From assembly GCF_009617875.1 (NCBI RefSeq), contig NZ_BLAV01000001.1:1736001-1800000 (forward strand): 64,000 bases of DNA, read 5' to 3'. This document shows, piece after piece, positions 1-7,953 of this stretch. Below the pieces are notes generated by a model. That model had not been told where the DNA came from. It saw only the letters and a list, made by a program, of their open reading frames with translations, and searched no databases. How positions within the stretch are numbered: position 1 is the stretch's first letter; every line of letters begins with the position of its first letter. This DNA is from Prolixibacter sp. NT017. GTDB lineage: Bacteria > Bacteroidota > Bacteroidia > Bacteroidales > Prolixibacteraceae. Made by a program: the position numbers and the translations under genes.

Positions 1-1011
1 GCTATTCAGCATAGCCGATTCTCCTGTAATCTCAATAACCGTTTTGCTTGGTCCAGCTACGTTAAATTTCTCAATCAGGATAGGTACATCTTCCAGATAC
101 TCCTTCTCTTCAAATTCATTCCAGTCTATAAATACAGTTGTGGCCTCACTTTTTTTATTGTATGTCTCAAGGAATACTTGATTTCCCAAAATTGCAGTAG
201 CATATCTTCCAATTCCTTTTCTCCCTTGCATTAATCTGCCTGATGGACTATATTTTCGTATCAGCTTATCGTTAGTCGACGGGACCATCCACTTATTAGT
301 TACAGTGTCATAATCCATTCCGTGCCCATCGTCAGCAACAACTATTCTGAGATGCTTCTCTGCCCCAATATATATCGCCGAAAATAGTATTTCGACATTT
401 CGAGCATCAGCATCATAAGAATTTTTTACAAGCTCAACGATGGCTGCATAATTGTCTTTTATCAGATCTCGACCAATGGTCAAAATATGTCTTCCTGCAG
501 GCCTAATATGATAAATTCCCTCGTTGATTTTAGTTCTTACAGAATCTACTTTCTTCTTTGCCTTAAGGGGAAATAGGTCTTCCGTATTAAATATTTGGTT
601 TGTATCAGTTCGATCAAGAGATACTTGTTTTAGAAATTTTTCTCCGTCTTCTGGAGCAAGCAAAAAAGCTTTATACTCATTTTCGTTTTTGAGTAAAATA
701 AATAATTGACCAGTTGTTAGTTTGGCTCCTAGTCTTGTTATTCTGTATTCATTTCTACTTCCCTTTCCATAATAGATGAATCTCGATTTGCTTATTTTAC
801 CATTTGCCCATTCAATTGCAGCATACTTCTCTTTATTCATGCCTTTTTGCCCAGGTGTTTCGAATAAGATGGGGATCGCATTTTTGGGAATATATATTCC
901 ATCTTGGTGACCTCCAGTATCTCCCGAATCATTTGCAGAAACAAATTTTAAGAAGCATAAATTGTAGTTATTTAAAGACTCAATTGCATTTAATACAATG
1001 TTGGTGCTCAT
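1..1011 (-). CDS. EcoRII-N-like effector domain fused to GHKL ATPase (partial, C-terminus off the window)
   Basis: I translated 337 codons from the ATG at 1011; the gene runs off the left edge. Residues 25-43 (SANDSG..GGHQDGIYIPK) and 80-95 (YYGKGSRNEYRITRLG) closely resemble, from memory, the N-terminal B3-like effector-DNA-binding domain of the endonuclease EcoRII. A GHKL ATPase follows: N-box VELVKNSYDADA (about 193-204), G1 DDGHGMD (about 227-233) and G2 GRKGIGRYA (about 262-270). It therefore looks like a MutL/Hsp90-type ATPase steered by a DNA-sequence-binding head. It lies 103 bp downstream of the endonuclease gene on the same strand. A role in restriction or defence is inference from this context. 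Confidence 0.85.
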   Translation of the reverse strand, partial: MSTNIVLNAIESLNNYNLCFLKFVSANDSGDTGGHQDGIYIPKNAIPILFETPGQKGMNKEKYAAIEWANGKISKSRFIYYGKGSRNEYRITRLGAKLTTGQLFILLKNENEYKAFLLAPEDGEKFLKQVSLDRTDTNQIFNTEDLFPLKAKKKVDSVRTKINEGIYHIRPAGRHILTIGRDLIKDNYAAIVELVKNSYDADARNVEILFSAIYIGAEKHLRIVVADDGHGMDYDTVTNKWMVPSTNDKLIRKYSPSGRLMQGRKGIGRYATAILGNQVFLETYNKKSEATTVFIDWNEFEEKEYLEDVPILIEKFNVAGPSKTVIEITGESAMLNS

Positions 1012-1114
1012 CTTATGGATCCTTATTTATATCTGTTTAGGTTTTTATAGGTATCTATGATTTACTACTTCAATCACTATTTTAAATAAAATTTACTAGA
1101 AAGCAGCTATGAGA

Positions 1115-2338
1115 TTAAGGCATAATTCCAATTTTTTCTTGGTTGCTTTTCATTATTTCTAAAAAGTCTGAGAACGATAAAATATCTTTTTGTTGTTCTG
1201 GGGTGTATGTTGTTTTTATTTTGGTTGGCACAACCAATTTTACATTATGTGCTTTCATTTCATTGGTTTGCATGACACTGATGGATGGTTCCAAAGTGAT
1301 TAAGTGTTTATAGGAAATCCGATCAGCTTCCGAAAGAACCTGACGCCATCGGTCTTTTGCTGTGGTTTTGGAGCCAAGCATCTTTAGAAACGTAGGGTCA
1401 AATAGAGAATCACGATAATATTCAATTCCGGGGAAGAGAAAATCGGGTTTGCTTTTTCTTTCAGTTAACGCACCTCTGGAAAACAAAATTTTGTGGCTTA
1501 AAAAGATATATTCAAGATGATTTTCAAGGGAGTAGCCAGCTCGTGATTTTCGTCTGTTGTGGACACTTAATGAATAATTTATAAATTGATCTACATCCAA
1601 CCCGTCGTTTCCAAATCCCTGTTGTAATTTTTTTGAGACAAAGAATCGTTCCAGAAGTTTAAAAAGGTATTCTTCTCTCTTGAACGACACAAGGAGTGCT
1701 TCATCAGGATCTTCGAATACGGGTATGTTCTCCAATGTTTTTCTTGCATAATCCGAAAAAACAGCTGTTGGCGGAAAATGACTTCCAAATTTCAGCAGCA
1801 TTTCATTCAAAAGCTGTTCATTAGGAATAACTAATTCAATACCCAACATCTCAAGAATATAGTTTTGAGCAAATTCCTCATCTTTATCTCGAATAACATT
1901 GGTCACCCCAAGTCTGTAATTGGAGTTAAATTTATGCAAATCGAATAGCCAAATAAGTTGTTGCTCATTTGTTGAATCTTTGGGAGTTAATATGAGCCAT
2001 AAATCATCGTCACTTTTCCATAAAATAATGAGTAGATCATCTTCGTTAGCTCTCTGGAAAATACCATTACAGGAGTAAAAAAGCCTGAATTCTGTCCTCG
2101 TGGGATGGTTTTCTCTTGCATCATACCATGTACAGGTTCCTTCTTCTTCAAAAAACTGTTCTTTATCATCAGGTAGGTAAATAAATCTTCCCTTGAACGA
2201 CTTTTTTTCAACTCCAAATAACTTTTTAAAAGGTGAAATTCCATTAAGCTCATGTTGGTTGGATTTCAACGGATTGATTTCAACAGAAGAGACCCGCTTA
2301 AACCCCACACCTCTAAACAGTTCCTGAAGTTTTTTCAT
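1115..2338 (-). CDS. EcoRII-like type II restriction endonuclease
   Basis: The protein has 407 residues, close to EcoRII (about 404). The C-terminal half is EcoRII-C-like: [18 protein letters not shown] (262-279), KPDFLFPG (297-304) and [13 protein letters not shown] (323-335). D299, Y308, K324, K328, R330 and E337 fall at the same numbers I remember for the EcoRII PD-(D/E)XK active site. The N-terminal region (about 1-170, with SNQHE at 26-30 and RTEFRLFY at 81-88) looks like a diverged B3-type effector domain. Its ATG overlaps the methyltransferase stop by 4 bp (ATGA), so the two are probably translationally coupled. The expected target is CCWGG or a close relative, inferred from the partner methyltransferase. 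Confidence 0.92.
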   Translation of the reverse strand: MKKLQELFRGVGFKRVSSVEINPLKSNQHELNGISPFKKLFGVEKKSFKGRFIYLPDDKEQFFEEEGTCTWYDARENHPTRTEFRLFYSCNGIFQRANEDDLLIILWKSDDDLWLILTPKDSTNEQQLIWLFDLHKFNSNYRLGVTNVIRDKDEEFAQNYILEMLGIELVIPNEQLLNEMLLKFGSHFPPTAVFSDYARKTLENIPVFEDPDEALLVSFKREEYLFKLLERFFVSKKLQQGFGNDGLDVDQFINYSLSVHNRRKSRAGYSLENHLEYIFLSHKILFSRGALTERKSKPDFLFPGIEYYRDSLFDPTFLKMLGSKTTAKDRWRQVLSEADRISYKHLITLEPSISVMQTNEMKAHNVKLVVPTKIKTTYTPEQQKDILSFSDFLEIMKSNQEKIGIMP

Positions 2339-3516
2339 GATATTGCTCTAATAATTTTTTTAGCCACTGCGTTCATCAATGGCATAACTACCGAGTTTCC
2401 AAACTGTCTGTATGCCTGTGTATCTGATACCGGAATAACGAACTCATCCGGAAATCCCTGCAATCTGGCGCTTTCCCGGGGCGTGAGTCGCCTCGGTGTT
2501 AAGCCGGGGCCTTGAGGAATAAGTATTTCAGCTCCATCCTTGTAATACCTTGCACTCATGGTTCTGCTAATACCATCAAAATCAACTAGACCATATCCAA
2601 AGCCGTTGCCTTTTGCTTTATGCTTGGCTGCATATTCCTGCAGATATTTCCATAAATTATCTGTCAGGGTGTATTTGGGTGCAACCTCAGGTTCCAATAT
2701 CTCTTCAATAGTTCTGTTTGCTTTCGGTAGTTCAGGAAAGTCAAACTTTTCCTCTCCGTTGAATATTTCTTTATCAAATCCAACAATAATTATACGTTCC
2801 CGGTGCTGAGGAACAAAGTGCTTCCCATCGAGAACATCAACGTGTAAATTATAACCTAATTCTTTTAGGGTATTATGTATAACCCTGTAAGTGTTTCCTT
2901 TATCGTGGGACCTAAGGTTTTTTACATTTTCCAGCATAAATGCCTTTGGCCTCTTTTCTTTTAGAATTCGGGCAATATCAAAGAACAATGTTCCTTGCGT
3001 TTCATCAAGAAACCCGTGATTTCGACCTAAACTGTTTTTTTTCGACACTCCGGCGATGGAGAATGGCTGGCATGGAAAGCCTCCCAGAAGAATATCGTGA
3101 TTGGGAATAAACTTTTCGTCAATCTTCGTGATATCACCGAATGGAATCTCTCCAAAGTTGGCTTCATAGGTCACCTTCGCAAACTTGTTATATTCCGATG
3201 AGAAAACGCATTTCCCACCCTCTAACTGGTAGGCCAGCCGTATTCCTCCAATACCCGCAAAGAGATCGATAAAGGTAAATTTGGGGTCTTCAGGAGGAGG
3301 AAAAGGAACATCCCATTTCAAAGGGAGTTTTAAAGCTGTTTCTTCAACCTTGTTTAACTTCGAACCATTAAGTTGTTCCTCCAGAGGTTTGTAATAATCG
3401 TCACGACTGTATTCTTGCGGACTATGTAGATAATGTGTGAAGCCGGCAAGTTGATCATCAAGTTCTTTTTTTTGTTCGAACTCTAACCGTTTTCGTATTT
3501 CAGAATATTTAATCAT
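2335..3516 (-). CDS. Dcm/M.EcoRII-like DNA (cytosine-5) methyltransferase
   Basis: The 393-residue protein contains the C5-methyltransferase motifs in order: motif [13 protein letters not shown] (82-93), the catalytic PCQPFS loop with C149, ENVKN (196-200), QHRERI (237-242), and the C-terminal [14 protein letters not shown] and QFGNSVVMP motifs. The recognition region contains GFGYG and [16 protein letters not shown], which match my memory of E. coli Dcm, so methylation of the inner C of CCWGG is the best guess. The stop shares 4 bp with the endonuclease start, and the start shares 1 bp with the controller gene, giving a tightly packed C-M-R operon. It protects host DNA from the endonuclease. 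Confidence 0.95.
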   Translation of the reverse strand: MIKYSEIRKRLEFEQKKELDDQLAGFTHYLHSPQEYSRDDYYKPLEEQLNGSKLNKVEETALKLPLKWDVPFPPPEDPKFTFIDLFAGIGGIRLAYQLEGGKCVFSSEYNKFAKVTYEANFGEIPFGDITKIDEKFIPNHDILLGGFPCQPFSIAGVSKKNSLGRNHGFLDETQGTLFFDIARILKEKRPKAFMLENVKNLRSHDKGNTYRVIHNTLKELGYNLHVDVLDGKHFVPQHRERIIIVGFDKEIFNGEEKFDFPELPKANRTIEEILEPEVAPKYTLTDNLWKYLQEYAAKHKAKGNGFGYGLVDFDGISRTMSARYYKDGAEILIPQGPGLTPRRLTPRESARLQGFPDEFVIPVSDTQAYRQFGNSVVMPLMNAVAKKIIRAIS

Positions 3517-3737
3517 CAGGCATCAAAAAGATTAGAGGTGAAAAACTCAGAGAATGAAACATCGAGTCCCTTGACGATTTTTTGAATAGCCTGAATGGAA
3601 ACATTCCGTTTTCCATTTTCCACACTAGTGATATATGTTCGATCAAGCTCAGCTTTATGACTTAACGCTTCCTGGCTAAGTCCTTTTACTGCCCTTAGTT
3701 CTTTGATTCTTAGTCCAAAGTTCTTTTGAATATCCAT
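3516..3737 (-). CDS. Controller (C) protein of the restriction-modification system, XRE-type HTH
   Basis: This 73-residue protein is almost entirely one XRE-family helix-turn-helix ([20 protein letters not shown], then [16 protein letters not shown] and a leucine-rich end), the usual size and form of type II controller proteins. It begins the C-M-R operon, with 1-bp overlap to the methyltransferase. A double C-box sits 23-48 bp upstream of its ATG, so it should activate and then repress its own operon, delaying endonuclease expression on entry into a new host. The family timing role is known; its operation here is inferred. Confidence 0.9.
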   Translation of the reverse strand: MDIQKNFGLRIKELRAVKGLSQEALSHKAELDRTYITSVENGKRNVSIQAIQKIVKGLDVSFSEFFTSNLFDA

Positions 3738-3759
3738 GACTTAAAACTATCCCTATGTT

Positions 3760-3785
3760 GATTATGGGTCAACGGACTATGAGTC
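3760..3785 (-). promoter_or_regulatory. Double C-box operator of the controller protein
   Basis: On the minus strand two near-identical 11-bp boxes, GACTCATAGTC (3775-3785) and GACCCATAATC (3760-3770), are separated by CGTT. This is the two-dimer arrangement seen upstream of known controller genes such as C.Esp1396I and C.AhdI, and the overall sequence closely resembles what I remember of those operators. It lies between vsr and the controller gene. Confidence 0.88.
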
Positions 3786-3841
3786 ACAACGTGGATTAGT
3801 TTTCAACAAATTGAACTGGAAATATAATAGGGAAGGAGGAG

Positions 3842-4258
3842 TCAGTCATGAAGGGAGGAAAGTAAATTCAGAAGAGTTTTCTCTAACTGTTTACTTTTTA
3901 ACTCACATTCCCAAATCGTAATCACTTTCCACCCGGCCACTTGCAAGGCCATTTCCGCCTCCTTGTCACGCTTCTGCGTGTCTTTGATTTTTTGCAACCA
4001 CCATTCGGTGCGGGTTTTGGGAAGGACAAAATAACGGCAGCCTTTGTGACCGTGCCAGAAGCAGCCGTTAATAAAAATGACTGTTTTGTATTTGGGTAAT
4101 ACAATGTCCGGTTTTCCCGGCAGGTTTTTCACATTCAGCCGGTACCGGAAACCATTGGCAAACAGGAAGCGCCGGACCAGCATTTCAGGTTTCGTGTCTT
4201 TCCCTTTAATGCGGCTCATGTTGTAGCTCCGGGTTGCTTTGTCGTGTACATCGGCCAT
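3842..4258 (-). CDS. vsr: Very short patch repair endonuclease Vsr
   Basis: The 138-residue protein is full length and shows the Vsr signature: MADVHDKATRSYNMSRIKGKDTKPE at the N-terminus (described here in part), PGKPDIVLPKYK with the catalytic Asp, FINGCFWHGHKGC with zinc and active-site residues, and TIWECELK near the end. Vsr nicks 5' of the T in T:G mismatches produced when 5-methylcytosine deaminates at Dcm sites. Its presence supports a CCWGG-type methyltransferase next door. It is on the same strand as the C-M-R operon but upstream of the C-box, so it is probably transcribed separately. Minisatellite DNA begins 76 bp upstream of its start. Confidence 0.95.
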   Translation of the reverse strand: MADVHDKATRSYNMSRIKGKDTKPEMLVRRFLFANGFRYRLNVKNLPGKPDIVLPKYKTVIFINGCFWHGHKGCRYFVLPKTRTEWWLQKIKDTQKRDKEAEMALQVAGWKVITIWECELKSKQLEKTLLNLLSSLHD

Positions 4259-4333
4259 GTGTCAAAAGTAGGAATAACACGGGTAAAAAAGTAAATCACC
4301 GCGTTTGTAATCGGAACAACCCCATGCAGAACA

Positions 4334-4585
4334 GAAACAAGCTACCGTAAAATAGAAACAGCCACCGGTAAATTGGCAATAACAACCTGTAGAATGGAAA
4401 CAGGCACGGTAAAAATGGAAACAACTATCCGCAAAATGGAAACAGGCACATGTGAAAAAGAAACAAGCATCGGGCAAGTGGAAGTACCAACCTGTTGAAT
4501 GGAAACAAGCATTGGTAAAACGGAAACAAGTACATGTAAAATGGAAACAGGTATCCGTCAATCAGAAACGGCCTTCAGTTGCCTG
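4334..4585. repeat. 21-bp minisatellite, 12 degenerate units
   Basis: The anchor GAAAC or a one- to two-base variant recurs at 4334, 4355, 4376, 4397, 4418, 4439, 4460, 4481, 4502, 4523, 4544 and 4565, exactly 21 bp apart with no indel. A typical unit is AATGGAAACAGGCACGGTAAA. Each unit splits into three 7-mers. Because 21 is a multiple of three a long frame stays open on the minus strand (4262-4561), but the product would be an improbable Cys/Phe-rich heptad string, so I do not call it a gene. Confidence 0.9.
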
Positions 4586-4662
4586 GAAATAGCGTAGGTT
4601 CATTTCAAAACCCGGAGGGGGCTGCTGCGGAGCACACTCGCTTTTGTCCGGAGCGGTGGCAC

Positions 4663-4956
4663 AAACATGTTAAGCATACATACTTTTCTTCGCAGCGATG
4701 GTCAAAACATGTTAAGCATACATACTTTTTCGCGCAGCAGTGGCTAAAACATGTTAAGCATACATACTTTTCTTCGCAGCGATGGCTAAAACATGTTAAG
4801 CATACATACTTTTTCAAACGGGACACCTCAAAAAATGTTCCGGGGACATACTTTTTCACACGGCACACCCTAAAATATGTTCTGGGTACATACTTTTTCA
4901 CACGGCGCACCTTAAAATATGTTCGGGGGACATACTTTTCTCTACGGGGCACCCCG
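4663..4956. repeat. 42-bp minisatellite, seven units plus a partial
   Basis: Seven consecutive 42-bp units begin near 4663 with AAACATGTTAAGCATACATA followed by a CTTTTTC-type stretch and a variable GC-rich tail. The first four are nearly identical; the last three are diverged (ATGTTCCGGGGACATAC type). A partial unit precedes the array (about 4638-4662), and one isolated unit recurs near 5522-5556. Frames open on both strands are an effect of the period being a multiple of three. Confidence 0.92.
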
Positions 4957-4960
4957 CCGG

Positions 4961-5072
4961 AGAATCTTCTTCATCTCGCCGGATAAACTTCTTCAACTTT
5001 GCCAGGAAAGTTCTTGAACTTTGCACAGAAACTTCTTCAACTTCGTCGGGAAAGTCCTTCATCTTTCGGAGG
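4961..5072. repeat. 22-bp minisatellite, five units
   Basis: Units begin at 4961, 4985, 5007, 5029 and 5051, for example AAACTTCTTCAACTTTGCCAGG and AAAGTTCTTGAACTTTGCACAG (given as separate units). Spacing is 22 bp apart from a 2-bp insertion after the first unit. The array directly abuts the 42-bp array with only 4 bp between. Confidence 0.85.
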
Positions 5073-5180
5073 TGAGAAGCGCATCGCAATCGCAGGGCGT
5101 TTTATATCGTTTATTAAGCCGGTTTGAAACAGCGACATTTTATGAAAGTGTAGCCGTGTCATCGGTGGACGTTTTTGCGC

Positions 5181-5417
5181 CCTTTGCGAAAATCTTTGCG
5201 GTCCTAGCGTGGAGCCTTTTGTGAAACTCCTACGGAGTATGTTGGCACGTGAGGTGCTATCTGCTACAATACCGGATGCCCTACGGGCAATTCAGCTAGT
5301 GTTGTTCAGGCATGGACAAACACTCAATCCAGACGAAAAAGCTGCTGAAAGAGCTGTAGTTCGCGCATGTGTCCTCCTCTTCGGAGGAGGTGGCCGATAG
5401 GCCGGAGGAGGATTTTC
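5181..5417. repeat. Isolated copy of the 385-bp repeat core with three hairpins
   Basis: This stretch is nearly identical to parts of the tandem unit at 7954-8971. It contains ACTCC-TAC-GGAGT (5226-5238), TGCCC-TAC-GGGCA further on, and CCTCCTC-TTCG-GAGGAGG (5373-5390), all perfect stems with small loops. The reading frame open across it is conserved only because the copies are recent, and I see no ribosome binding site or recognisable protein. Confidence 0.85.
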
Positions 5418-5521
5418 AATGCACAATGGGGCACTATCCGGAATTTAACCGTTTGTCACCGGCCCAAAATCCCCTTCAGGGAATAAAGAGGTGAAATTCC
5501 AAACAGCCCCTTGTGATTTTC

Positions 5522-5582
5522 CTGCGGCACACCCCAAAACATGTTCGGGGCGCATACCCTTCCAAAGTTCCAAACTTTGGAA
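5522..5582. repeat. Stray 42-bp-family unit and perfect 10-bp hairpin
   Basis: Positions 5534-5556 repeat the CATGTTCGGGG..CATAC form of the 42-bp minisatellite. Directly after it, TTCCAAAGTT-CCA-AACTTTGGAA (5560-5582) is a perfect inverted repeat with a 3-nt loop, 72 bp beyond the DUF89 stop. It could act as a transcription terminator or REP-like element; there is no clear U-tract. Confidence 0.7.
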
Positions 5583-5653
5583 AAGTTGGGACGGTTTCAT
5601 CGGGAGCACGTTAGGTTTTGGGGCAAAACAATCGTGGAATATTGCTTGTGCTT

Positions 5654-6616
5654 CTAGAATCGCGGTCCCGGAAATACATTTTGTGTGCAGATTGTTTGTT
5701 GTTGAACCGCGTCGTTGGAACGGCGTTTCAGTGCCGGACGCTTTTCCTGGGCGGCTGTCCTTCGCCGGTACTGTTCCTGGTGCATCACAACGGTGTGCCC
5801 TTTCCGGACGTGGAGCAGTTTGGATACAACCTGGCAGTTCACGGAGACTAAAAAGAAGATATCCCTCTTTCCTTCCTGGTGCAATCTCCAGAAGTTGTGT
5901 TCTCCTTTGGAAATGATGACATCTGCCTCGCGGTAGATTTTCCCTGCTTCGGTATCTTCGGGTACTTCACTGAATGATTTGATATCGCCGGGAATTCCAA
6001 TAATACGGGCTACCTTGTCGATTCCGGCCTGGTAGGCATCGTCGACGGTTGCTTCGTACAGCACCCCTTTTTGACGAACAGCGTAATACATCCGGGGATG
6101 TCTTAGTTGTTCCATAAGCAGTTTGTCAGTTACCGTTTCGCCGGCTTTGTCACCAATGAATAGCACCGTTCGGGCATTTTTCACCTGGGCAAACAGCCTG
6201 TCCGAATCGTCAATAACCGGCATTTGGGCGGCTGCTGTTCTCATGGCATCTTCTGTCACATCCAGCGGATTCAGGTAATTCATGATCGAATTGCCGGCCA
6301 GTGAATATTGCAGGGCTTTTTGGGCCGGACGAGTGGCCCGGGAAATGCTGTCGCGGATAATCTCTTCCAGATGCAGAAGATGATCGTTTATCAGACGACG
6401 TTCATTTTTAAGGGCTGTATCGATGCGAAACCGATCGTTCAGCAAATTGTTCATATAGGCCGGTAAAGCCGGAGCAGCCTTCGCCTCGTCTTCTCCACCG
6501 GCCATAAAGCGGAGAAGGTCCAGTACAACCTCATTAGCCTGCTCTTTATCGACAGAATTTCTTTGAAGTAACTGCTCTGCCTGATTAACGATACATTTAA
6601 CACATTCCGGAAACAT
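5654..6616 (-). CDS. DUF89/ARMT1-like damage-control phosphatase family protein
   Basis: The 320-residue protein begins MFPECVKCIVNQAE with the C-x2-C and Gln typical of the archaeal/bacterial DUF89 branch. It contains GDKAGETVTDKLLMEQ (metal and phosphate site) and ADVIISKGEHNFW, where the family usually has SKGQ-N. DUF89 enzymes hydrolyse damaged or excess phosphometabolites. Family members usually end around residue 285; here an arginine-rich tail of about 35 residues after VVMHQEQ shows no family resemblance and runs into repeat-rich DNA, so the natural stop may have been lost. It stands alone, with no operon partner. Confidence 0.8.
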   Translation of the reverse strand: MFPECVKCIVNQAEQLLQRNSVDKEQANEVVLDLLRFMAGGEDEAKAAPALPAYMNNLLNDRFRIDTALKNERRLINDHLLHLEEIIRDSISRATRPAQKALQYSLAGNSIMNYLNPLDVTEDAMRTAAAQMPVIDDSDRLFAQVKNARTVLFIGDKAGETVTDKLLMEQLRHPRMYYAVRQKGVLYEATVDDAYQAGIDKVARIIGIPGDIKSFSEVPEDTEAGKIYREADVIISKGEHNFWRLHQEGKRDIFFLVSVNCQVVSKLLHVRKGHTVVMHQEQYRRRTAAQEKRPALKRRSNDAVQQQTICTQNVFPGPRF

Positions 6617-7135
6617 AGGCGCTCCTCATTAATAGTGAAGTGTAAAAGTAGGGAGGCTGCAGCAGGCTGTCAATCCTTATTTTTAATGAAATATTTACCA
6701 CAAACCATCATTGATGATGAAGAATTGTCCGGGATTTGTATTGCGACAGGTGCCCAATACGCCTTTTGTCGTTGGGGACATCTAACCCGGGGCCTGTCCC
6801 GGCGACCGTCGTGGGCGTCATCCCGGCTATACCGTGATTCCTTCCCCCGGGCTGAGGTCTTTCAGGCCTTCAGCCTGACAATGATAAAAACGCTTGTCGT
6901 TCGTTTCAAGGCCAACGGTCTTGCAGCAATAGCCTATGGCATCGCCATAGGTTATAATCCGGTCGGATTAAAAAGCGGTCGCGGGCCAACGCAGATTGAA
7001 ACGGTGAAGACATTCCGACCGCAATGGAGATGATGTTTATTAGAATGGAATCAACCGGAAGAAGCCATGCCACGAGGCAATTGTTAACGCCCACAACAAC
7101 ACAAACAACAGCAACTGCGTAGCTCCACCCGGATA
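6617..7135. other. Intergenic region with REP-like fragments, no gene seen
   Basis: About 520 bp without a convincing gene. It holds short palindromic pieces such as CAGGCCTTCAGCCTG-like repeats (near 6865-6880) and a decayed copy of the REP element found at 25164-26290 (AAGGCCAACGGTCTTGCAGC.. and CCTATGGCATCGCCATAGG, 6908-6956). An open frame at 6635-7033 crosses these repeats and is not credible. Confidence 0.6.
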
Positions 7136-7807
7136 TCAATAAACTACCTCATTCTCGCTATACTCGTTTCTGATTCTCACCAGTTTTTGATTGCTGAAGT
7201 ACAATCTGACGGACGATTTACCGACGATGTTCGAACTGACATCTTCCGTAAAACTAAACGCCCATTCGTCATAATTAGCCATGTCTGGGTCGAAAGGTTT
7301 GTCCAGCGATTTGTCGGGGAGGATAATCTGATAATCACTGTACGGAGAAACCTGGCAAATTGCCAGCAACTTTTCATACATCGTGTCAATTGGGTCGTCG
7401 ACGTGGATGGCCATCTCGTCAGGCTTATCCTTAGGCCATGCGGAAACAGCATCGAGCATAGCGCCACCTGTTTCGATGGAATTCACTTTGTCTTGATCGA
7501 ATTCGATAAGGGCCCGCTCCGTAACGCCCGATGTCGTTTCCAGGGTAACAGACCGGTAAAAACCAAAAATATTCTGAATGTCTTCGGGATTTGAATAAGG
7601 CTCTCTATACACAATGGCTACATTATCGAATTCTTTTTCGGTCCCTAATTCCTGAAGCTGGTTGTACACTTCCGTTGGAGAACTCCCTATTTGAAGCGTC
7701 CATTTTTCACCGTGTGTGGTATCTTCTATCCGGGGAAAGACATCATCCTGTTCACAGGATGTGAATAAAAACAAGGCAGGAATCGCCCATAATATCAGGT
7801 TTTTCAT
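7136..7807 (-). CDS. Hypothetical lipoprotein
   Basis: The 223-residue protein starts with a lipoprotein signal peptide, MKNLILWAIPALFLFTSCEQ, in which LFTSC is the lipobox and Cys18 the predicted lipidated residue. The rest is a soluble, acidic, probably extracytoplasmic domain without a family I recognise. It is alone between two repeat-rich regions, with no operon partner. The start is supported by the signal peptide beginning at the ATG. Confidence 0.75.
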   Translation of the reverse strand: MKNLILWAIPALFLFTSCEQDDVFPRIEDTTHGEKWTLQIGSSPTEVYNQLQELGTEKEFDNVAIVYREPYSNPEDIQNIFGFYRSVTLETTSGVTERALIEFDQDKVNSIETGGAMLDAVSAWPKDKPDEMAIHVDDPIDTMYEKLLAICQVSPYSDYQIILPDKSLDKPFDPDMANYDEWAFSFTEDVSSNIVGKSSVRLYFSNQKLVRIRNEYSENEVVY

Positions 7808-7953
7808 AGCTGGTTAGATTTAAAGTTTCGAATTTTACTTTTTAATAGATTGTATTCCCCTCCGTTTGGTTGCGCGAAGTTGTTGTTGTCCACCGGCGGT
7901 GACGAATGGTTTATCCCTTCGGGAATAATTTTGTGGAAATGGTGAAAATCTTT

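Noticed and set aside
4262..4561. Minus-strand frame of 99 codons, Cys/Phe-rich heptads
   Set aside because: It lies wholly in the 21-bp minisatellite; the open frame follows from the period being a multiple of three, and there is no ribosome binding site.
4334..4956. Possible CRISPR array
   Set aside because: Units are contiguous with no unique spacers of constant length, and no cas gene is present.
4579..4986. Plus-strand frame of 135 codons with 14-residue repeats, and the opposite-strand frame at 4605-4952
   Set aside because: Both strands are open across the 42-bp array, which points to a repeat artefact, and neither has a credible start.
5491..5916. Plus-strand frame opposite the DUF89 gene
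   Set aside because: Antisense to a recognisable protein and overlapping repeat DNA; no family resemblance.
7187..7594. Plus-strand frame of 135 codons
   Set aside because: Antisense to the lipoprotein gene, which has a clear signal peptide and lipobox.
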